Shown: one piece after another, positions 43,083-52,345 of the stretch
Layout: each line of letters opens with the position of its first letter
How positions within the stretch are numbered: position 1 is the first letter of the stretch
From: Fodinibacter sp963730365
GTDB taxonomy: Bacteria; Actinomycetota; Actinomycetes; Actinomycetales; Dermatophilaceae
DNA length: 64,000 nucleotides
Reading direction: 5' to 3'
Assembly (NCBI GenBank): GCA_963730365.1
Contig: CAVSRM010000011.1
Location: 1-64,000 of the forward strand
Translations under genes and position numbers: made by a program
The notes under the pieces: model-generated
The model's database searches: none
Told to the model about the DNA's origin: nothing
Seen by the model: only the letters and a program-made list of their open reading frames with translations

Positions 43083-44666
43083 GTGCCGGTGAGCCAGGTC
43101 CCAGACGAGGTCCCTGTCGGCGACCCCCGGGTCGCGGACGTCCGCGCGCGGCTGGAGGCCGCGCACGCGGCATCCGGACGACCGACCGAGAGGGCCGCCG
43201 CCAAGCTGGCGGCCCAGAACAAGCTCTACGTGCGCGACCGGCTGGCGCTGCTGCTCGACGAGGGCAGCTTCGTCGAGGACGGGCGCTACGCCAACGCGCT
43301 CGCCGCGGGGCTGCCCGCCGACGGTGTGGTCACCGGTCGCGGCACCGTCGACGACCGGCCCGTCGTCGTCATCGCCAACGACCCCACCGTGAAGGCCGGG
43401 TCCTGGGGCGCGCGCACGGTCGAGAAGATCGTGCGCGCCACCGAGACCGCGCTGCGCGAGGAGCTTCCGGTGTTCTGGCTCGTCGACAGCGCGGGTGCCC
43501 GGATCACCGACCAGGTCGAGATGTTCCCGGGGCGGCGTGGCGCGGGGCACATCTTCCACAACCAGGTCGCCCTGTCGGGCAAGGTGCCGCAGATCTGCTG
43601 CCTGTTCGGGCCGTCGGCGGCCGGTGGCGCCTACATCCCGAGCTTCTGCGACGTCATCATCATGGTCGAGGGCAATGCGTCGATGTACCTCGGCAGCCCC
43701 CGGATGGCCGAGATGGTGGTGGGGGAGACGGTGTCGCTCGAGGAGATGGGCGGTGCCCGGATGCACTGCACCGTCTCGGGCGTCGGCGACCTCCTCGCGC
43801 AGGACGACACCGAGGCGATCGAGCTCGCGCGCCTCTACTTCTCCTACCTGCCACTGAACTGGCGCTCCCCACTGCCGACCTACCACCCCGAGGAGCCGGT
43901 CGAGCAGCTCACCCGGGCCTCGGTGCCCGAGCGCGAGAGCCAGCCCTTCGACGTGCACGACGTCATCGACGGACTCGTCGACGACGACAGCTTCTTCGAG
44001 ATCAAGCCGCTGTTCGCCGGTGAGCTCGTCGTGGGCCTCGGGCGGATGAACGGCGAGAGCGTCGGGATCGTCGCCAACAACTCGGCCGTCAAGGGGGGAG
44101 TGCTCTTCGCCGACTCCGCCGACAAGGCAGCGCGCTTCATCTGGCTCTGCGACGCGTTCTCGATCCCGCTGATCTACCTCGCCGACGTCCCCGGCTTCAT
44201 GATCGGGTCCGAGGTCGAGCGCGGGGGGATCATCCGGCACGGCGCCAAGATGGTCCACGCCGTGTCCTCGGCCACCGTTCCCCAGGTCTGCGTCGTCGTC
44301 CGCAAGGCCTACGGCGCAGGGCTGTACGCCATGGGTGGGCCGGGCTTCGCGCCCGACGCGACGATCGCGCTCCCCACGGCACGGATCGCGGTGATGGGTC
44401 CCGAGGCGGCCGTCAACGCCGTCTACGCCAACAAGATCGCCGAGGTCGAGGCGGCCGAGGGGCCCGAGGCGCGCGACGCCTTCGTGGCTGCGCGCCGCAC
44501 CGAGTACGAGACGGACGTCGACCTCGAGCGGCTCGCCGCCGACCTCGTCATCGACCAGGTCGTCGAGGCGGATGCCCTTCGCGGGGAGCTCCTCCACCGG
44601 CTGCGCTACGCCGCGCACCGGGATCGCCACTTCGCCGCCAAGCGCCGCGACGTCCCGCCGGTCTGA
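43083..44666 (+). CDS. acyl-CoA carboxylase carboxyltransferase (beta) subunit
   Basis: A 527-residue biotin-dependent carboxyltransferase. N-domain: AAAKLAAQNKLYVRDRLALL and FWLVDSAGARITDQVEMFPG; C-domain: PLIYLADVPGFMIGSEVERG and KAYGAGLYAMGG. It differs clearly from the accD5-type gene at 61.4 kb. Lying after an acyl-CoA dehydrogenase under a LiuR-like regulator, it is a candidate 3-methylcrotonyl-CoA carboxylase beta subunit; the alpha subunit is not adjacent and AccA3 or another must supply biotin. AGGGAG lies 6 bp before GTG 43083. Confidence 0.85.
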   Translation: MPVSQVPDEVPVGDPRVADVRARLEAAHAASGRPTERAAAKLAAQNKLYVRDRLALLLDEGSFVEDGRYANALAAGLPADGVVTGRGTVDDRPVVVIANDPTVKAGSWGARTVEKIVRATETALREELPVFWLVDSAGARITDQVEMFPGRRGAGHIFHNQVALSGKVPQICCLFGPSAAGGAYIPSFCDVIIMVEGNASMYLGSPRMAEMVVGETVSLEEMGGARMHCTVSGVGDLLAQDDTEAIELARLYFSYLPLNWRSPLPTYHPEEPVEQLTRASVPERESQPFDVHDVIDGLVDDDSFFEIKPLFAGELVVGLGRMNGESVGIVANNSAVKGGVLFADSADKAARFIWLCDAFSIPLIYLADVPGFMIGSEVERGGIIRHGAKMVHAVSSATVPQVCVVVRKAYGAGLYAMGGPGFAPDATIALPTARIAVMGPEAAVNAVYANKIAEVEAAEGPEARDAFVAARRTEYETDVDLERLAADLVIDQVVEADALRGELLHRLRYAAHRDRHFAAKRRDVPPV

Positions 44667-44684
44667 CCCCACCACCCCCGCCCC

Positions 44685-44754
44685 ACCCGTCGAGTGAACA
44701 GGACGCGCCGCCTGCGCGCCGGCTCGGACGGCGCGTCCTGTTCACTCGACGGGT
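44685..44754. repeat. intergenic hairpin repeat, copy 3
   Basis: Arms of 26 bp (44685-44710 and 44729-44754) pair perfectly around an 18-nt loop. Against copies 1 and 2, two bases in the left arm change A to G and the two partner bases in the right arm change T to C, so pairing is kept. Here the flanking genes are in tandem rather than convergent. Confidence 0.9.
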
Positions 44755-44788
44755 TCCGCACTTGACGAATTCGTGACGAGGGGTCATC

Positions 44789-44808
44789 ATTTCCGCATGA
44801 GTGGAAAT
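44789..44808. promoter_or_regulatory. inverted repeat across the MFS start codon
   Basis: ATTTCC (44789-44794) and GGAAAT (44803-44808) flank eight bases that include the start codon at 44797. A -35-like TTGACG (44762-44767) lies upstream. It could be an operator, or an mRNA stem hiding the start. No regulator gene is adjacent. Confidence 0.4.
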
Positions 44809-46515
44809 ACAGCGACGACCATGGCCACCGCCACCCACCCCGCGACGATGAGCCCCGGCCGCACCCGTGCGGTCCTCGTCGTCGTCTCCCTCGCGCTGAT
44901 GACCGTCGTCTCCGCGGTCAGTGGCCTCAACGTGGCACTGCCGGACCTCGCCCGGCAGACGGGGGCCAGCCAGGCCCAGCTCACCTGGATCGTCGACTCG
45001 TACACCGTCGTCTTCGCCGGGCTGCTCCTCTTCGCGGGCGCCCTGGGTGACCGGTTCGGGCGCAAGCACCTGCTCGCCGCCGGTCTCGTCGTCTTCGGAG
45101 CCGCCGCGCTCGCCGGCTCCCTGACCGACGACCCCGAACTGCTCATCGCGGTGCGTGCCGTCATGGGACTGGGTGCCGCGGGCATCATGCCGACGACGCT
45201 GTCGGTCATCACGACCTCGTTCGGACCCGCCGAACGCCCCAAGGCCGTCGGCGTGTGGGTCGGCGTCGCGGGCGGGGGTGCGGTGCTCGGCCTCTTCGCC
45301 ACCGGCCTGCTCCTCGAGTGGTTCGCGTGGAACTCCTTCTTCGTGCTCAACGCAACGCTTGCGGTCGTGGCCCTCGTGGGCACCCTGGCGATCGTCCCGA
45401 ACTCCGTCGACGACGACGCCGACCGGCTCGACGTCGTCGGCGCCGTGCTCTCGCTCGTCGCCGTCGCGGGGGTCGTCCTCGGCATCATCGAGGGTCCCGA
45501 GAGGGGATGGGGCGACCCCGTGGCCGTCGGCGCGCTGGCGACGGGCCTGGTCGCTGCCGTGGCCTTCGTCCTCTGGGAGCTGCGCCACCCGCACCCGCTG
45601 CTCGACCCGCGACTGTTCCGGCTCCGCGGCTTCTCGGCGGGCAGCCTGACGATCACGGTGCAGTTCTTCGCCAGCTTCGGCCTCTTCTTCACCGTGCTCC
45701 AGTACCTGCAGTTCGTCGTGGGCATGTCGCCGCTGAGGGCGGCGGCTGCCCTCCTGCCGCTGCCTCTCGTCATGATCCCGCTCGCGCGCAACGCCCCCCG
45801 CATCGCCGCGAGGTTCGGGTTCCGGCGGATCGCCCCGCTCGGCCTGCTCCTCAGCGCGGCCGGCCTCGCCGCCCTGTCGACGCTCGGCACCGACTTCGGC
45901 TACGGCTGGTTCGCCGCCGGCCTCGTCGTCTTCGCGATGGGGATGGCGCTCGCCGGCACGCCGTCGACGACGGCGATCACCGAGTCGCTCCCGGACGCCA
46001 AGCAGGGGGTGGCCTCGGCGGTCAACGACACCGCGCGCGAGCTCGGCAGCGCCCTGGGCATCGCCATCCTCGGCAGCGCGCTCAACGAGGCCTACCGCGA
46101 CGGCATGGCCCCGGTCGTCGGGTCGTTGCCGGCCCAGGCGCGCGAGCAGGCGCTCTCGTCGATCGCGTTCATCTCCTCGCCCCGGGTCACCGGGGCGGGC
46201 GATGCCGCCGGGCCACTCGTCGAGGGCGCGAAGTCGGCGTTCGTCGACGGTGTCGGCACCGCGCTCCTCATCGCGAGCGCCACCGCCGCCGTGGCGGCAG
46301 TCCTCGTGTTCCTCCTCGCGCCCGGGCGGGAGCGACCCGGGCGTGCGCGGGGGTCAGCCGGCGGTGCTCAGGTCGTGCCAGCGCACGCCGAGCTCGAGGG
46401 CGAGCTCACGCAGGAGGGGGAGGGAGACACCCACGACGTTGCTCGGGTCCCCCTCGATTCCTGCGACGAACGGCCCACCCAGGCCGTCGATCGTGAAGGC
46501 GCCCGCCACTCGTAG
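44797..46515 (+). CDS. MFS drug exporter (EmrB/QacA type)
   Basis: A 572-residue transporter with fourteen predicted membrane segments, proton-driven. Motif A is GALGDRFGRKHLLAAG (about 86-101), motif C-like GVAGGGAVLGLFATGL, and the N-terminal NVALPDLARQTGASQAQLTW is typical of DHA2 family multidrug exporters. Membrane sequence ends near 46310. The last 54 codons (46354-46515) are antisense to maf and look non-native, so the original stop has probably been lost. I chose ATG 44797 because conserved sequence starts after it. Confidence 0.85.
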   Translation: MSGNTATTMATATHPATMSPGRTRAVLVVVSLALMTVVSAVSGLNVALPDLARQTGASQAQLTWIVDSYTVVFAGLLLFAGALGDRFGRKHLLAAGLVVFGAAALAGSLTDDPELLIAVRAVMGLGAAGIMPTTLSVITTSFGPAERPKAVGVWVGVAGGGAVLGLFATGLLLEWFAWNSFFVLNATLAVVALVGTLAIVPNSVDDDADRLDVVGAVLSLVAVAGVVLGIIEGPERGWGDPVAVGALATGLVAAVAFVLWELRHPHPLLDPRLFRLRGFSAGSLTITVQFFASFGLFFTVLQYLQFVVGMSPLRAAAALLPLPLVMIPLARNAPRIAARFGFRRIAPLGLLLSAAGLAALSTLGTDFGYGWFAAGLVVFAMGMALAGTPSTTAITESLPDAKQGVASAVNDTARELGSALGIAILGSALNEAYRDGMAPVVGSLPAQAREQALSSIAFISSPRVTGAGDAAGPLVEGAKSAFVDGVGTALLIASATAAVAAVLVFLLAPGRERPGRARGSAGGAQVVPAHAELEGELTQEGEGDTHDVARVPLDSCDERPTQAVDREGARHS

Positions 46516-47022
46516 CGGCTCGCCGGTGGCCACGTAGGCGGCGACCTCCTCGTCCCCCAGGTCGGCGAAGTGCACGACCGTGGATGCCGTGCCGCCGACA
46601 AGGCCACCGGTGCCGCCGTCCCGGGTGTCCCGGCGGTCGACGAGCCAGTGACCGGTGTGCAGCGTGCCGGTGCTGGCACGCATCCGGTGCCAGCGTGCGG
46701 TCGCCTCGGCGACGTCGGCCGGCTTGCCATGCACCTCGCCGTCGAGCTCGAGCAGCGAGTCGCAGCCGAGCACGAGGTCGGAGGCCTCGTCCCCGTCGGC
46801 GTCGAGGGTGGCGAGGACGTCCTCGGCCTTCGCCCGCGCCAGCAGGAGAGCGACGTCGGCCGCCGCCAGCGGCTCCCCGAGGCCGGCCTCGGCAGCCGCG
46901 ACGGCCGCGTCCTCGTCGACGGACGAGACGCGCACCGCCGGATCGAGACCGGCCCGGCGCAGGGTCGCCAGGCGGGCCGGCGAGGCAGAGGCGAGGAGCA
47001 GGGATACGGGGCCGTGGGGCAT
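46354..47022 (-). CDS. maf: Maf family nucleotide pyrophosphatase
   Basis: Hydrolyses non-canonical NTPs (dTTP/UTP-type or modified nucleotides) to monophosphates. The 222-residue protein has the N-terminal LLLASASPARLATLRRAG, the LGCDSLLELDGEVHGKPAD motif with the catalytic Asp, and AFTIDGLGGPFVAGIEGDPS near the C-terminus. ATG 47022 has TAGGTT (47035-47030) 7 bp upstream: leaderless. In many actinobacteria maf directly follows accE; here it is about 14 kb away. Its 3' end is overlapped by the MFS gene on the other strand. Confidence 0.92.
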   Translation of the reverse strand: MPHGPVSLLLASASPARLATLRRAGLDPAVRVSSVDEDAAVAAAEAGLGEPLAAADVALLLARAKAEDVLATLDADGDEASDLVLGCDSLLELDGEVHGKPADVAEATARWHRMRASTGTLHTGHWLVDRRDTRDGGTGGLVGGTASTVVHFADLGDEEVAAYVATGEPLRVAGAFTIDGLGGPFVAGIEGDPSNVVGVSLPLLRELALELGVRWHDLSTAG

Positions 47023-47081
47023 GGGGGACAACCTAGCCGGGCTGTGACGAGCACCTCCCCGGTCGCCCTCGCTAACCGTCC

Positions 47082-47096
47082 ACTACGCAGCGTAGT
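47082..47096. promoter_or_regulatory. palindromic operator of the PFOR operon
   Basis: ACTACGC-A-GCGTAGT is a perfect 7-1-7 inverted repeat. It overlaps the -10-like TAGTAT (47093-47098), so a bound repressor would block the promoter of the 47144-53395 operon. The sequence resembles operators of BlaI/CopY-type repressors as I recall them; no such gene is in the window. Confidence 0.6.
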
Positions 47097-47143
47097 ATTC
47101 AAGGAAGTCCCGCGGCCGTCGGGATGACCCAGGAGGTGCCCAC

Positions 47144-48775
47144 GTGGCCGGACCAGATCGCGACCTCACACCCCTCGCCCCCCTCGGGCTCGGACGCACG
47201 CGCTCGGGGCCGGTGCGCGAGCATCGTCCGGTCTACGTCGACCTCCTGCCGCCCTGCAACGCGGGGTGCCCGGCCGGCGAGAACATCCAGGCGTGGCTCG
47301 GGATGGTCCGCGACGGTCGCGAGGAGGAGGCCTGGCGGCAGCTGACCGCCGACAACCCGATGCCGGCCATCCACGGCCGGGTCTGCTACCACCCGTGCGA
47401 GAGCGTGTGCAACCGGGCGGAGCTCGACGGCGCCGTCTCCATCCACGGCGTCGAGCGCCACCTCGGCGACCTCGCGATCGAGCGCGGATGGCGCTTCGAG
47501 CCTCCCACGCGCCGCACCGGACGGCGCGTGCTCGTCGTCGGGTCCGGCCCCAGCGGGCTGTCGGCGGCCTACCACCTGGCCCGGCTCGGTCACGACGTCG
47601 TCGTCCGCGACCACGGCGCCGAGCCGGGCGGGATGATGCGCTACGGCATCCCGGCATACCGCCTGCCCCGCGCGGTGCTCGACGCCGAGGTGGAGCGGAT
47701 CCGCGAGCTCGGTGTGGAGTTCGAGCAGGGCCACCGGGTCGAGGACCTCGAGGCGGAGCGGCACGCCGGGGGGTTCGACGCGGTGTTCGTCGCCGTCGGT
47801 GCCCACCTCTCCAAGCGGGTCGACATCCCCAATCAGGATGCCGGACGGGTCCTCGACGCGGTGTCCTTCCTGCGCGGGGTTGCCTCGGGCGAACAGGACG
47901 CCATCCACGGACGGGTCGCGGTCTACGGCGGCGGCAACACCGCTTTCGACGCCGCCCGGGTGGCCCGGCGCCTCGGTGCCGACGACACCGTCATCGTCTA
48001 CCGCCGCACGAGGGAGCAGATGCCGGCCCACCTGGAGGAGGCCGCGGACGCGGAGGACGAGGGCATCCGGGTCAACTGGCTGCGCACCATCGCCTCGATG
48101 GGGGAGGACGACCTCACCGTCGAGGTCCAGGAGCTCGACGAGACCGGCCGGCCGCACGGTACCGGGCGCTTCGAGACCCTGGAGGCCGACACGGTGATCC
48201 TCGCGCTCGGCCAGGAGAGCGACACCGGCTTCCTGCACACCGTCCCGGGAGTGCAGTTCGACGGCGACGTCGTCGTCGTGTCCCCGACGACCCTGATGAC
48301 CGGGGCCCCCGGCGTCTTCGCCGGCGGCGACGCCGTGCCCAGCGAGCGCACCGTCACCGTGGGTGTCGGTCACGGCAAGAAGGCGGCCCGGAGCATCGAC
48401 GCGTGGCTCGGTGGCCTCACCTACGCGCCGGCACCGAAGCACGAACGCGCCGACCTCGACTCGCTGCACCTGTGGTACTTCGGCCTGCACGAGCGCCGGC
48501 ACCAGCCGGAGCTCGACCCGACCGAGCGGGTGCGCGACTTCGGCGAGGTCGTGTCCGGGTTGTCGCTCGAGGAGGCCCGCTTCGAGGCCGGGCGGTGCCT
48601 GTCCTGCGGGAACTGCTTCGAGTGTGACGGCTGCCTGGGCTCCTGCCCCGAGGACGCCGTGATCAAGCTCGGCGTGGGACTTCGCTACGAGTTCGACTAC
48701 GACAGGTGCACCGGCTGCGGGACGTGTGCCCGGCAGTGCCCGGTGAACGCCATCACCATGGTGCCGGAGGGCTGA
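47144..48775 (+). CDS. GltD-like FAD/NAD(P) oxidoreductase with ferredoxin domain
   Basis: A 543-residue iron-sulfur flavoprotein of the glutamate synthase small-subunit type. The N-terminal cluster-binding region has CNAGCPAGENIQAWL and CYHPCESVC; FAD binding is VLVVGSGPSGLSAAYHLARL (about 128-147), NADPH binding VAVYGGGNTAFDAARVA, and the C-terminus carries a ferredoxin domain (CLSCGNCFECDGCLGSCPED, then CTGCGTCARQCPVNA). Next to nifJ it probably moves electrons between reduced ferredoxin and NAD(P). The 3-bp gap to nifJ indicates one operon. GTG 47144 follows AGGAGG (47131-47136). Confidence 0.88.
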   Translation: MAGPDRDLTPLAPLGLGRTRSGPVREHRPVYVDLLPPCNAGCPAGENIQAWLGMVRDGREEEAWRQLTADNPMPAIHGRVCYHPCESVCNRAELDGAVSIHGVERHLGDLAIERGWRFEPPTRRTGRRVLVVGSGPSGLSAAYHLARLGHDVVVRDHGAEPGGMMRYGIPAYRLPRAVLDAEVERIRELGVEFEQGHRVEDLEAERHAGGFDAVFVAVGAHLSKRVDIPNQDAGRVLDAVSFLRGVASGEQDAIHGRVAVYGGGNTAFDAARVARRLGADDTVIVYRRTREQMPAHLEEAADAEDEGIRVNWLRTIASMGEDDLTVEVQELDETGRPHGTGRFETLEADTVILALGQESDTGFLHTVPGVQFDGDVVVVSPTTLMTGAPGVFAGGDAVPSERTVTVGVGHGKKAARSIDAWLGGLTYAPAPKHERADLDSLHLWYFGLHERRHQPELDPTERVRDFGEVVSGLSLEEARFEAGRCLSCGNCFECDGCLGSCPEDAVIKLGVGLRYEFDYDRCTGCGTCARQCPVNAITMVPEG

Positions 48776-48778
48776 GCG

Positions 48779-51700
48779 GTGCGCGTCACGATCGATGGGA
48801 ACCAGGCGGCCGCGACGACGGCCTACCGGCTCAACGAGCTCTGCGCGATCTACCCGATCACGCCTTCCTCGGCGATGGCCGAGCTCGCGGACGAGTGGTC
48901 CAGCCACGGCCGGGCCAACGTCTGGGGCACGGTGCCGACGGTCATGGAGATGCAGAGCGAGGGAGGCGCGGCCGGGGCGATGCACGGCGCCCTGCAGGGA
49001 GGGGCGCTCGCGACGACCTTCACGGCCTCGCAGGGCCTGCTCCTCATGATCCCCAACATGTACAAGATCGCGGGCGAGCTGACCTCGACGGTCTTCCACG
49101 TCGCGGCCCGGTCGATCGCCGCGCAGGGGTTGTCGATCTTCGGCGACCACTCCGACGTCATGGCGGTCCGAGCCACCGGGTTCGCCCTGCTCTCCTCGGC
49201 CTCGGTCCAGGAGGCCCACGACCTGGCCCTGGTCGCCCAGGCGGCGACACTCCGCACGCGCGTGCCGTTCGTGCACTTCTTCGACGGCTTCCGCACCTCG
49301 CACGAGCTGAACACCATCGAGCTCATCGACGACGACGTGCTGCGCGCGGTCGTCCCCGAATCCCTCGTCCGCGACCACCGGATGCGGGCGATGAGCCCCG
49401 AGCGACCGGCCGTGCGGGGGACGGCGCAGAACCCCGACGTCTACTTCCAGGCCCGCGAGACGGTCAACCCGTACTACGCGCGGACCGCCGAGGTGGTGCA
49501 GGACGTCATGGACGAGGTGGCCCGCCACACCGGGCGGTCCTACGGCATCGTCGAGTACGCCGGGCACCCCGAGGCCGAGCGGGTGGTCGTCCTCATGGGG
49601 TCGGGTGCGCAGACGGCGCGTGAGACGGTCGACCACCTCGTCCGTGCCGGCGAGCGCGTGGGCGTCATCCAGGTGCGGCTGTACCGTCCGTTCCCGGCGG
49701 CCCAGCTCGTCGCGGCGCTTCCGGAGAGCGTGCGTGCCGTGGCGGTCCTGGACCGCACCAAGGAGCCCGGCTCCGAGGGCGAACCGCTCTACCTCGACGT
49801 CGTCGCCGCGCTGGCCGAGGCGGTCGACCGCGGAGAACGCCCGTCCGCCCCCCGGGTCATCGGGGGCCGGTACGGCCTCTCCTCGAAGGAGTTCACCCCG
49901 GGGATGGTCGCCGCCGTGCTGGGCGAGCTCTCCCGCGAGTCGGCCCGGCGCCGGATCACCGTCGGCATCACCGACGACGTCGGGGGCACCAGCGTGGACT
50001 GGGACGAGGACGTCGACATCGAGGACCCCGAGACGTTCCGGGCGGTCTTCTTCGGGATCGGCTCGGACGGCACCGTCGGCGCGAACAAGAACACCATCAA
50101 GATCCTCGGGGCCGACCCCGACGTCCACGCACAGGCGTACTTCGTCTACGACTCCAAGAAGTCGGGAGGAATCACCGTCTCCCACCTGCGGTTCGGGCCG
50201 CACGAGGTCCGCGCCCCGTACCTCGTCCCTCGCGCCCGCTTCGTCGGCTGCCACCAGTTCGGGCTCATCGAGAAGGTCGACGTCCTCGGCGTCGCGGACC
50301 GTGGCGCGACGCTGCTCATCAACGCCCCCTACCCCCCGGAGGAGGTGTGGGACGCGCTCCCGGGACCGGTGCAGCAGCAGGTGCTCGACAAGAGCCTCCG
50401 GCTGTTCACGATCGACGCCACCGCCGTCGCGCGCGAGGCCGGGCTCCCGGGCCGGACGAACACCGTCCTGCAGGCGTGCTTCTTCGCGATCTCCGGCGTG
50501 CTGCCCCGCGACGAGGCCGTCGACCGGGTCAAGGCCTCCATCCGCACCACCTACGACCGTCGCGGCGCCGAGGTCGTCCGGCGCAACGAGGCCGCGGTCG
50601 ACGCCACCCTGGCCGCTCTCCACGAGGTGCCGCTCCCCGGCCACCGCACCTCCGAGCGACCGCTCCCCGACACCGTCCCTGCCGACGCCCCCGCGTTCGT
50701 CCGCGCGGTGACGGCGGAGATGATGGCCGGGCGCGGCGACGGGCTGCCGGTGAGCGCGATGCCCGACGACGGCACGTACCCGAGCGGCACGACGGCGTAC
50801 GAGAAGCGCCGCATCTCCGACCTCGTCGCACAGTGGGACCCCACCACGTGCATCCAGTGCGGGACATGCAGCTTCGTGTGCCCGCACAGCGTCATCCGGT
50901 CGCGGTTCTACGACGCCGCCGATGCCGCGGACGCCCCGGACGGCTTCCGCTCGGCGCCGCTCGTCGCTGCCGGCCTGCCGGGCTCGCAGTACACGCTCCA
51001 GGTCTATGCCGAGGACTGCACCGGCTGCGGCCTGTGCGTCGAGGCCTGCCCGGTGAGCCCCGTCGGCCGCCCCGACCTCAAGGCGATCAACCTCGCACCG
51101 CTCGAGCCGGTGCTCGAGACCGAGCGCGAGAACATCGCCTACTTCGAGGGCCTCCCCGTCAACGAGCGCTCGCGGGTCGACTTCGGGACGGTCCGCGGCA
51201 CCCAGTTCCTCCAGCCGCTCTTCGAGTTCTCCGGTGCCTGCGCCGGGTGCGGCGAGACCCCCTACCTCAAGCTGCTCACCCAGCTCTTCGGCGACCGGCT
51301 CACCGTCGCCAACGCCACCGGGTGCTCGTCGATCTACGGCGGCAACCTCCCGACGACCCCGTGGACGACGAACGCGCAGGGCCGCGGACCGGCCTGGTCG
51401 AACTCGCTCTTCGAGGACAACGCCGAGTTCGGGCTGGGCCTGCGGCTCGCCGCCGACCTGCACTCGTCCATGGCCCGCGAGCGGCTCGGCCAGCTGCGCG
51501 AGGATCTCGGCGCCGACCTCGTGGACGGCATCCTCGACGCCGGCCAGGTGCGCGAGTGGGAGCTCGAGGCCCAGCGCGAGCGGGTCGCCGAGCTCGGCCG
51601 CCGCCTGGAGTCGATGGACGGCCCACTCGTCGCCGACCTGCGCAGCGTCGCCGACCACCTGCTGCGCCGGACCGTGTGGATCGTCGGCGGCGACGGCTGG

Positions 51701-52345
51701 GCCTACGACATCGGCTCCGGCGGACTCGACCACGTCCTCGCGACCGGGCGGAACGTCAACGTCCTCGTCCTCGACACGGAGGTCTACTCGAACACCGGCG
51801 GGCAGTCCTCGAAGTCGACTCCCATCGCGGCCGTCGCGAAGTTCGCCGCGGGCGGCAAGGCGACCCCGAAGAAGGACCTGGCCCTCCAGGCCATCGCCTA
51901 CGGCAACGTCTACGTCGCGCGCATCGCGATGGGCGCGGACCCGCACCAGACGCTCACCGCGTTCCGGGAGGCAGAGGCCTACGACGGGCCGTCACTGATC
52001 ATCGCCTACAGCCACTGCATCGCCCACGGCATCGAGATGAGCAAGGGGCTGGACCAGCAGTACCTCGCCGTGGCGTCGGGGCACTGGCCGCTCGTGCGCT
52101 ACGACCCGGCCGTCCGCGCCATCGGGGGCAACCCGTTCCAGCTGGACTCACCGCGACCTCGGGTGCCGTTGGGGGACTACCTCTACAACGAGCTGCGCTA
52201 CCGGATGCTGCGCAATGCCGATCCCGAGGAAGCCGAGCGGCTGCTGGTACTCGCCCAGGAGGCGGTCGACCAGCGCTGGCGCACGTACGAGGAGATGGCG
52301 ACCCGCGGTGCCGACCGCTTCGCCGCCGACGGGAGGAGGAGCTAG
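48779..52345 (+). CDS. nifJ: pyruvate:ferredoxin (flavodoxin) oxidoreductase
   Basis: Converts pyruvate and CoA to acetyl-CoA and CO2, reducing ferredoxin. The 1188-residue single-chain PFOR starts with the pyrimidine-binding domain (AYRLNELCAIYPITPSSAMA, 15-34), then CoA and gamma domains (FFGIGSDGTVGANKNTIKIL), two [4Fe-4S] motifs (CIQCGTCSFVCP near 686, CTGCGLCVEACP near 745) and the TPP domain (CAGCGETPYLKL, NATGCSSIYGG, EVYSNTGGQSSKSTP). All cluster and TPP residues look present. The C-terminal domain that protects some PFORs from oxygen is partly present. GTG 48779 follows GGAGGG. Confidence 0.96.
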   Translation: MRVTIDGNQAAATTAYRLNELCAIYPITPSSAMAELADEWSSHGRANVWGTVPTVMEMQSEGGAAGAMHGALQGGALATTFTASQGLLLMIPNMYKIAGELTSTVFHVAARSIAAQGLSIFGDHSDVMAVRATGFALLSSASVQEAHDLALVAQAATLRTRVPFVHFFDGFRTSHELNTIELIDDDVLRAVVPESLVRDHRMRAMSPERPAVRGTAQNPDVYFQARETVNPYYARTAEVVQDVMDEVARHTGRSYGIVEYAGHPEAERVVVLMGSGAQTARETVDHLVRAGERVGVIQVRLYRPFPAAQLVAALPESVRAVAVLDRTKEPGSEGEPLYLDVVAALAEAVDRGERPSAPRVIGGRYGLSSKEFTPGMVAAVLGELSRESARRRITVGITDDVGGTSVDWDEDVDIEDPETFRAVFFGIGSDGTVGANKNTIKILGADPDVHAQAYFVYDSKKSGGITVSHLRFGPHEVRAPYLVPRARFVGCHQFGLIEKVDVLGVADRGATLLINAPYPPEEVWDALPGPVQQQVLDKSLRLFTIDATAVAREAGLPGRTNTVLQACFFAISGVLPRDEAVDRVKASIRTTYDRRGAEVVRRNEAAVDATLAALHEVPLPGHRTSERPLPDTVPADAPAFVRAVTAEMMAGRGDGLPVSAMPDDGTYPSGTTAYEKRRISDLVAQWDPTTCIQCGTCSFVCPHSVIRSRFYDAADAADAPDGFRSAPLVAAGLPGSQYTLQVYAEDCTGCGLCVEACPVSPVGRPDLKAINLAPLEPVLETERENIAYFEGLPVNERSRVDFGTVRGTQFLQPLFEFSGACAGCGETPYLKLLTQLFGDRLTVANATGCSSIYGGNLPTTPWTTNAQGRGPAWSNSLFEDNAEFGLGLRLAADLHSSMARERLGQLREDLGADLVDGILDAGQVREWELEAQRERVAELGRRLESMDGPLVADLRSVADHLLRRTVWIVGGDGWAYDIGSGGLDHVLATGRNVNVLVLDTEVYSNTGGQSSKSTPIAAVAKFAAGGKATPKKDLALQAIAYGNVYVARIAMGADPHQTLTAFREAEAYDGPSLIIAYSHCIAHGIEMSKGLDQQYLAVASGHWPLVRYDPAVRAIGGNPFQLDSPRPRVPLGDYLYNELRYRMLRNADPEEAERLLVLAQEAVDQRWRTYEEMATRGADRFAADGRRS

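Noticed and set aside
47099..51946. A 1615-codon open frame on the minus strand antisense to the PFOR operon
   Set aside because: It has Arg/Gly/Ala/His/Val-rich composition without domains and lies opposite clear, motif-rich plus-strand genes; high G+C leaves antisense frames open.
48779..52345. Reading nifJ as evidence for nitrogen fixation
   Set aside because: No nif structural genes are present; single-chain PFOR is widespread in non-diazotrophs.
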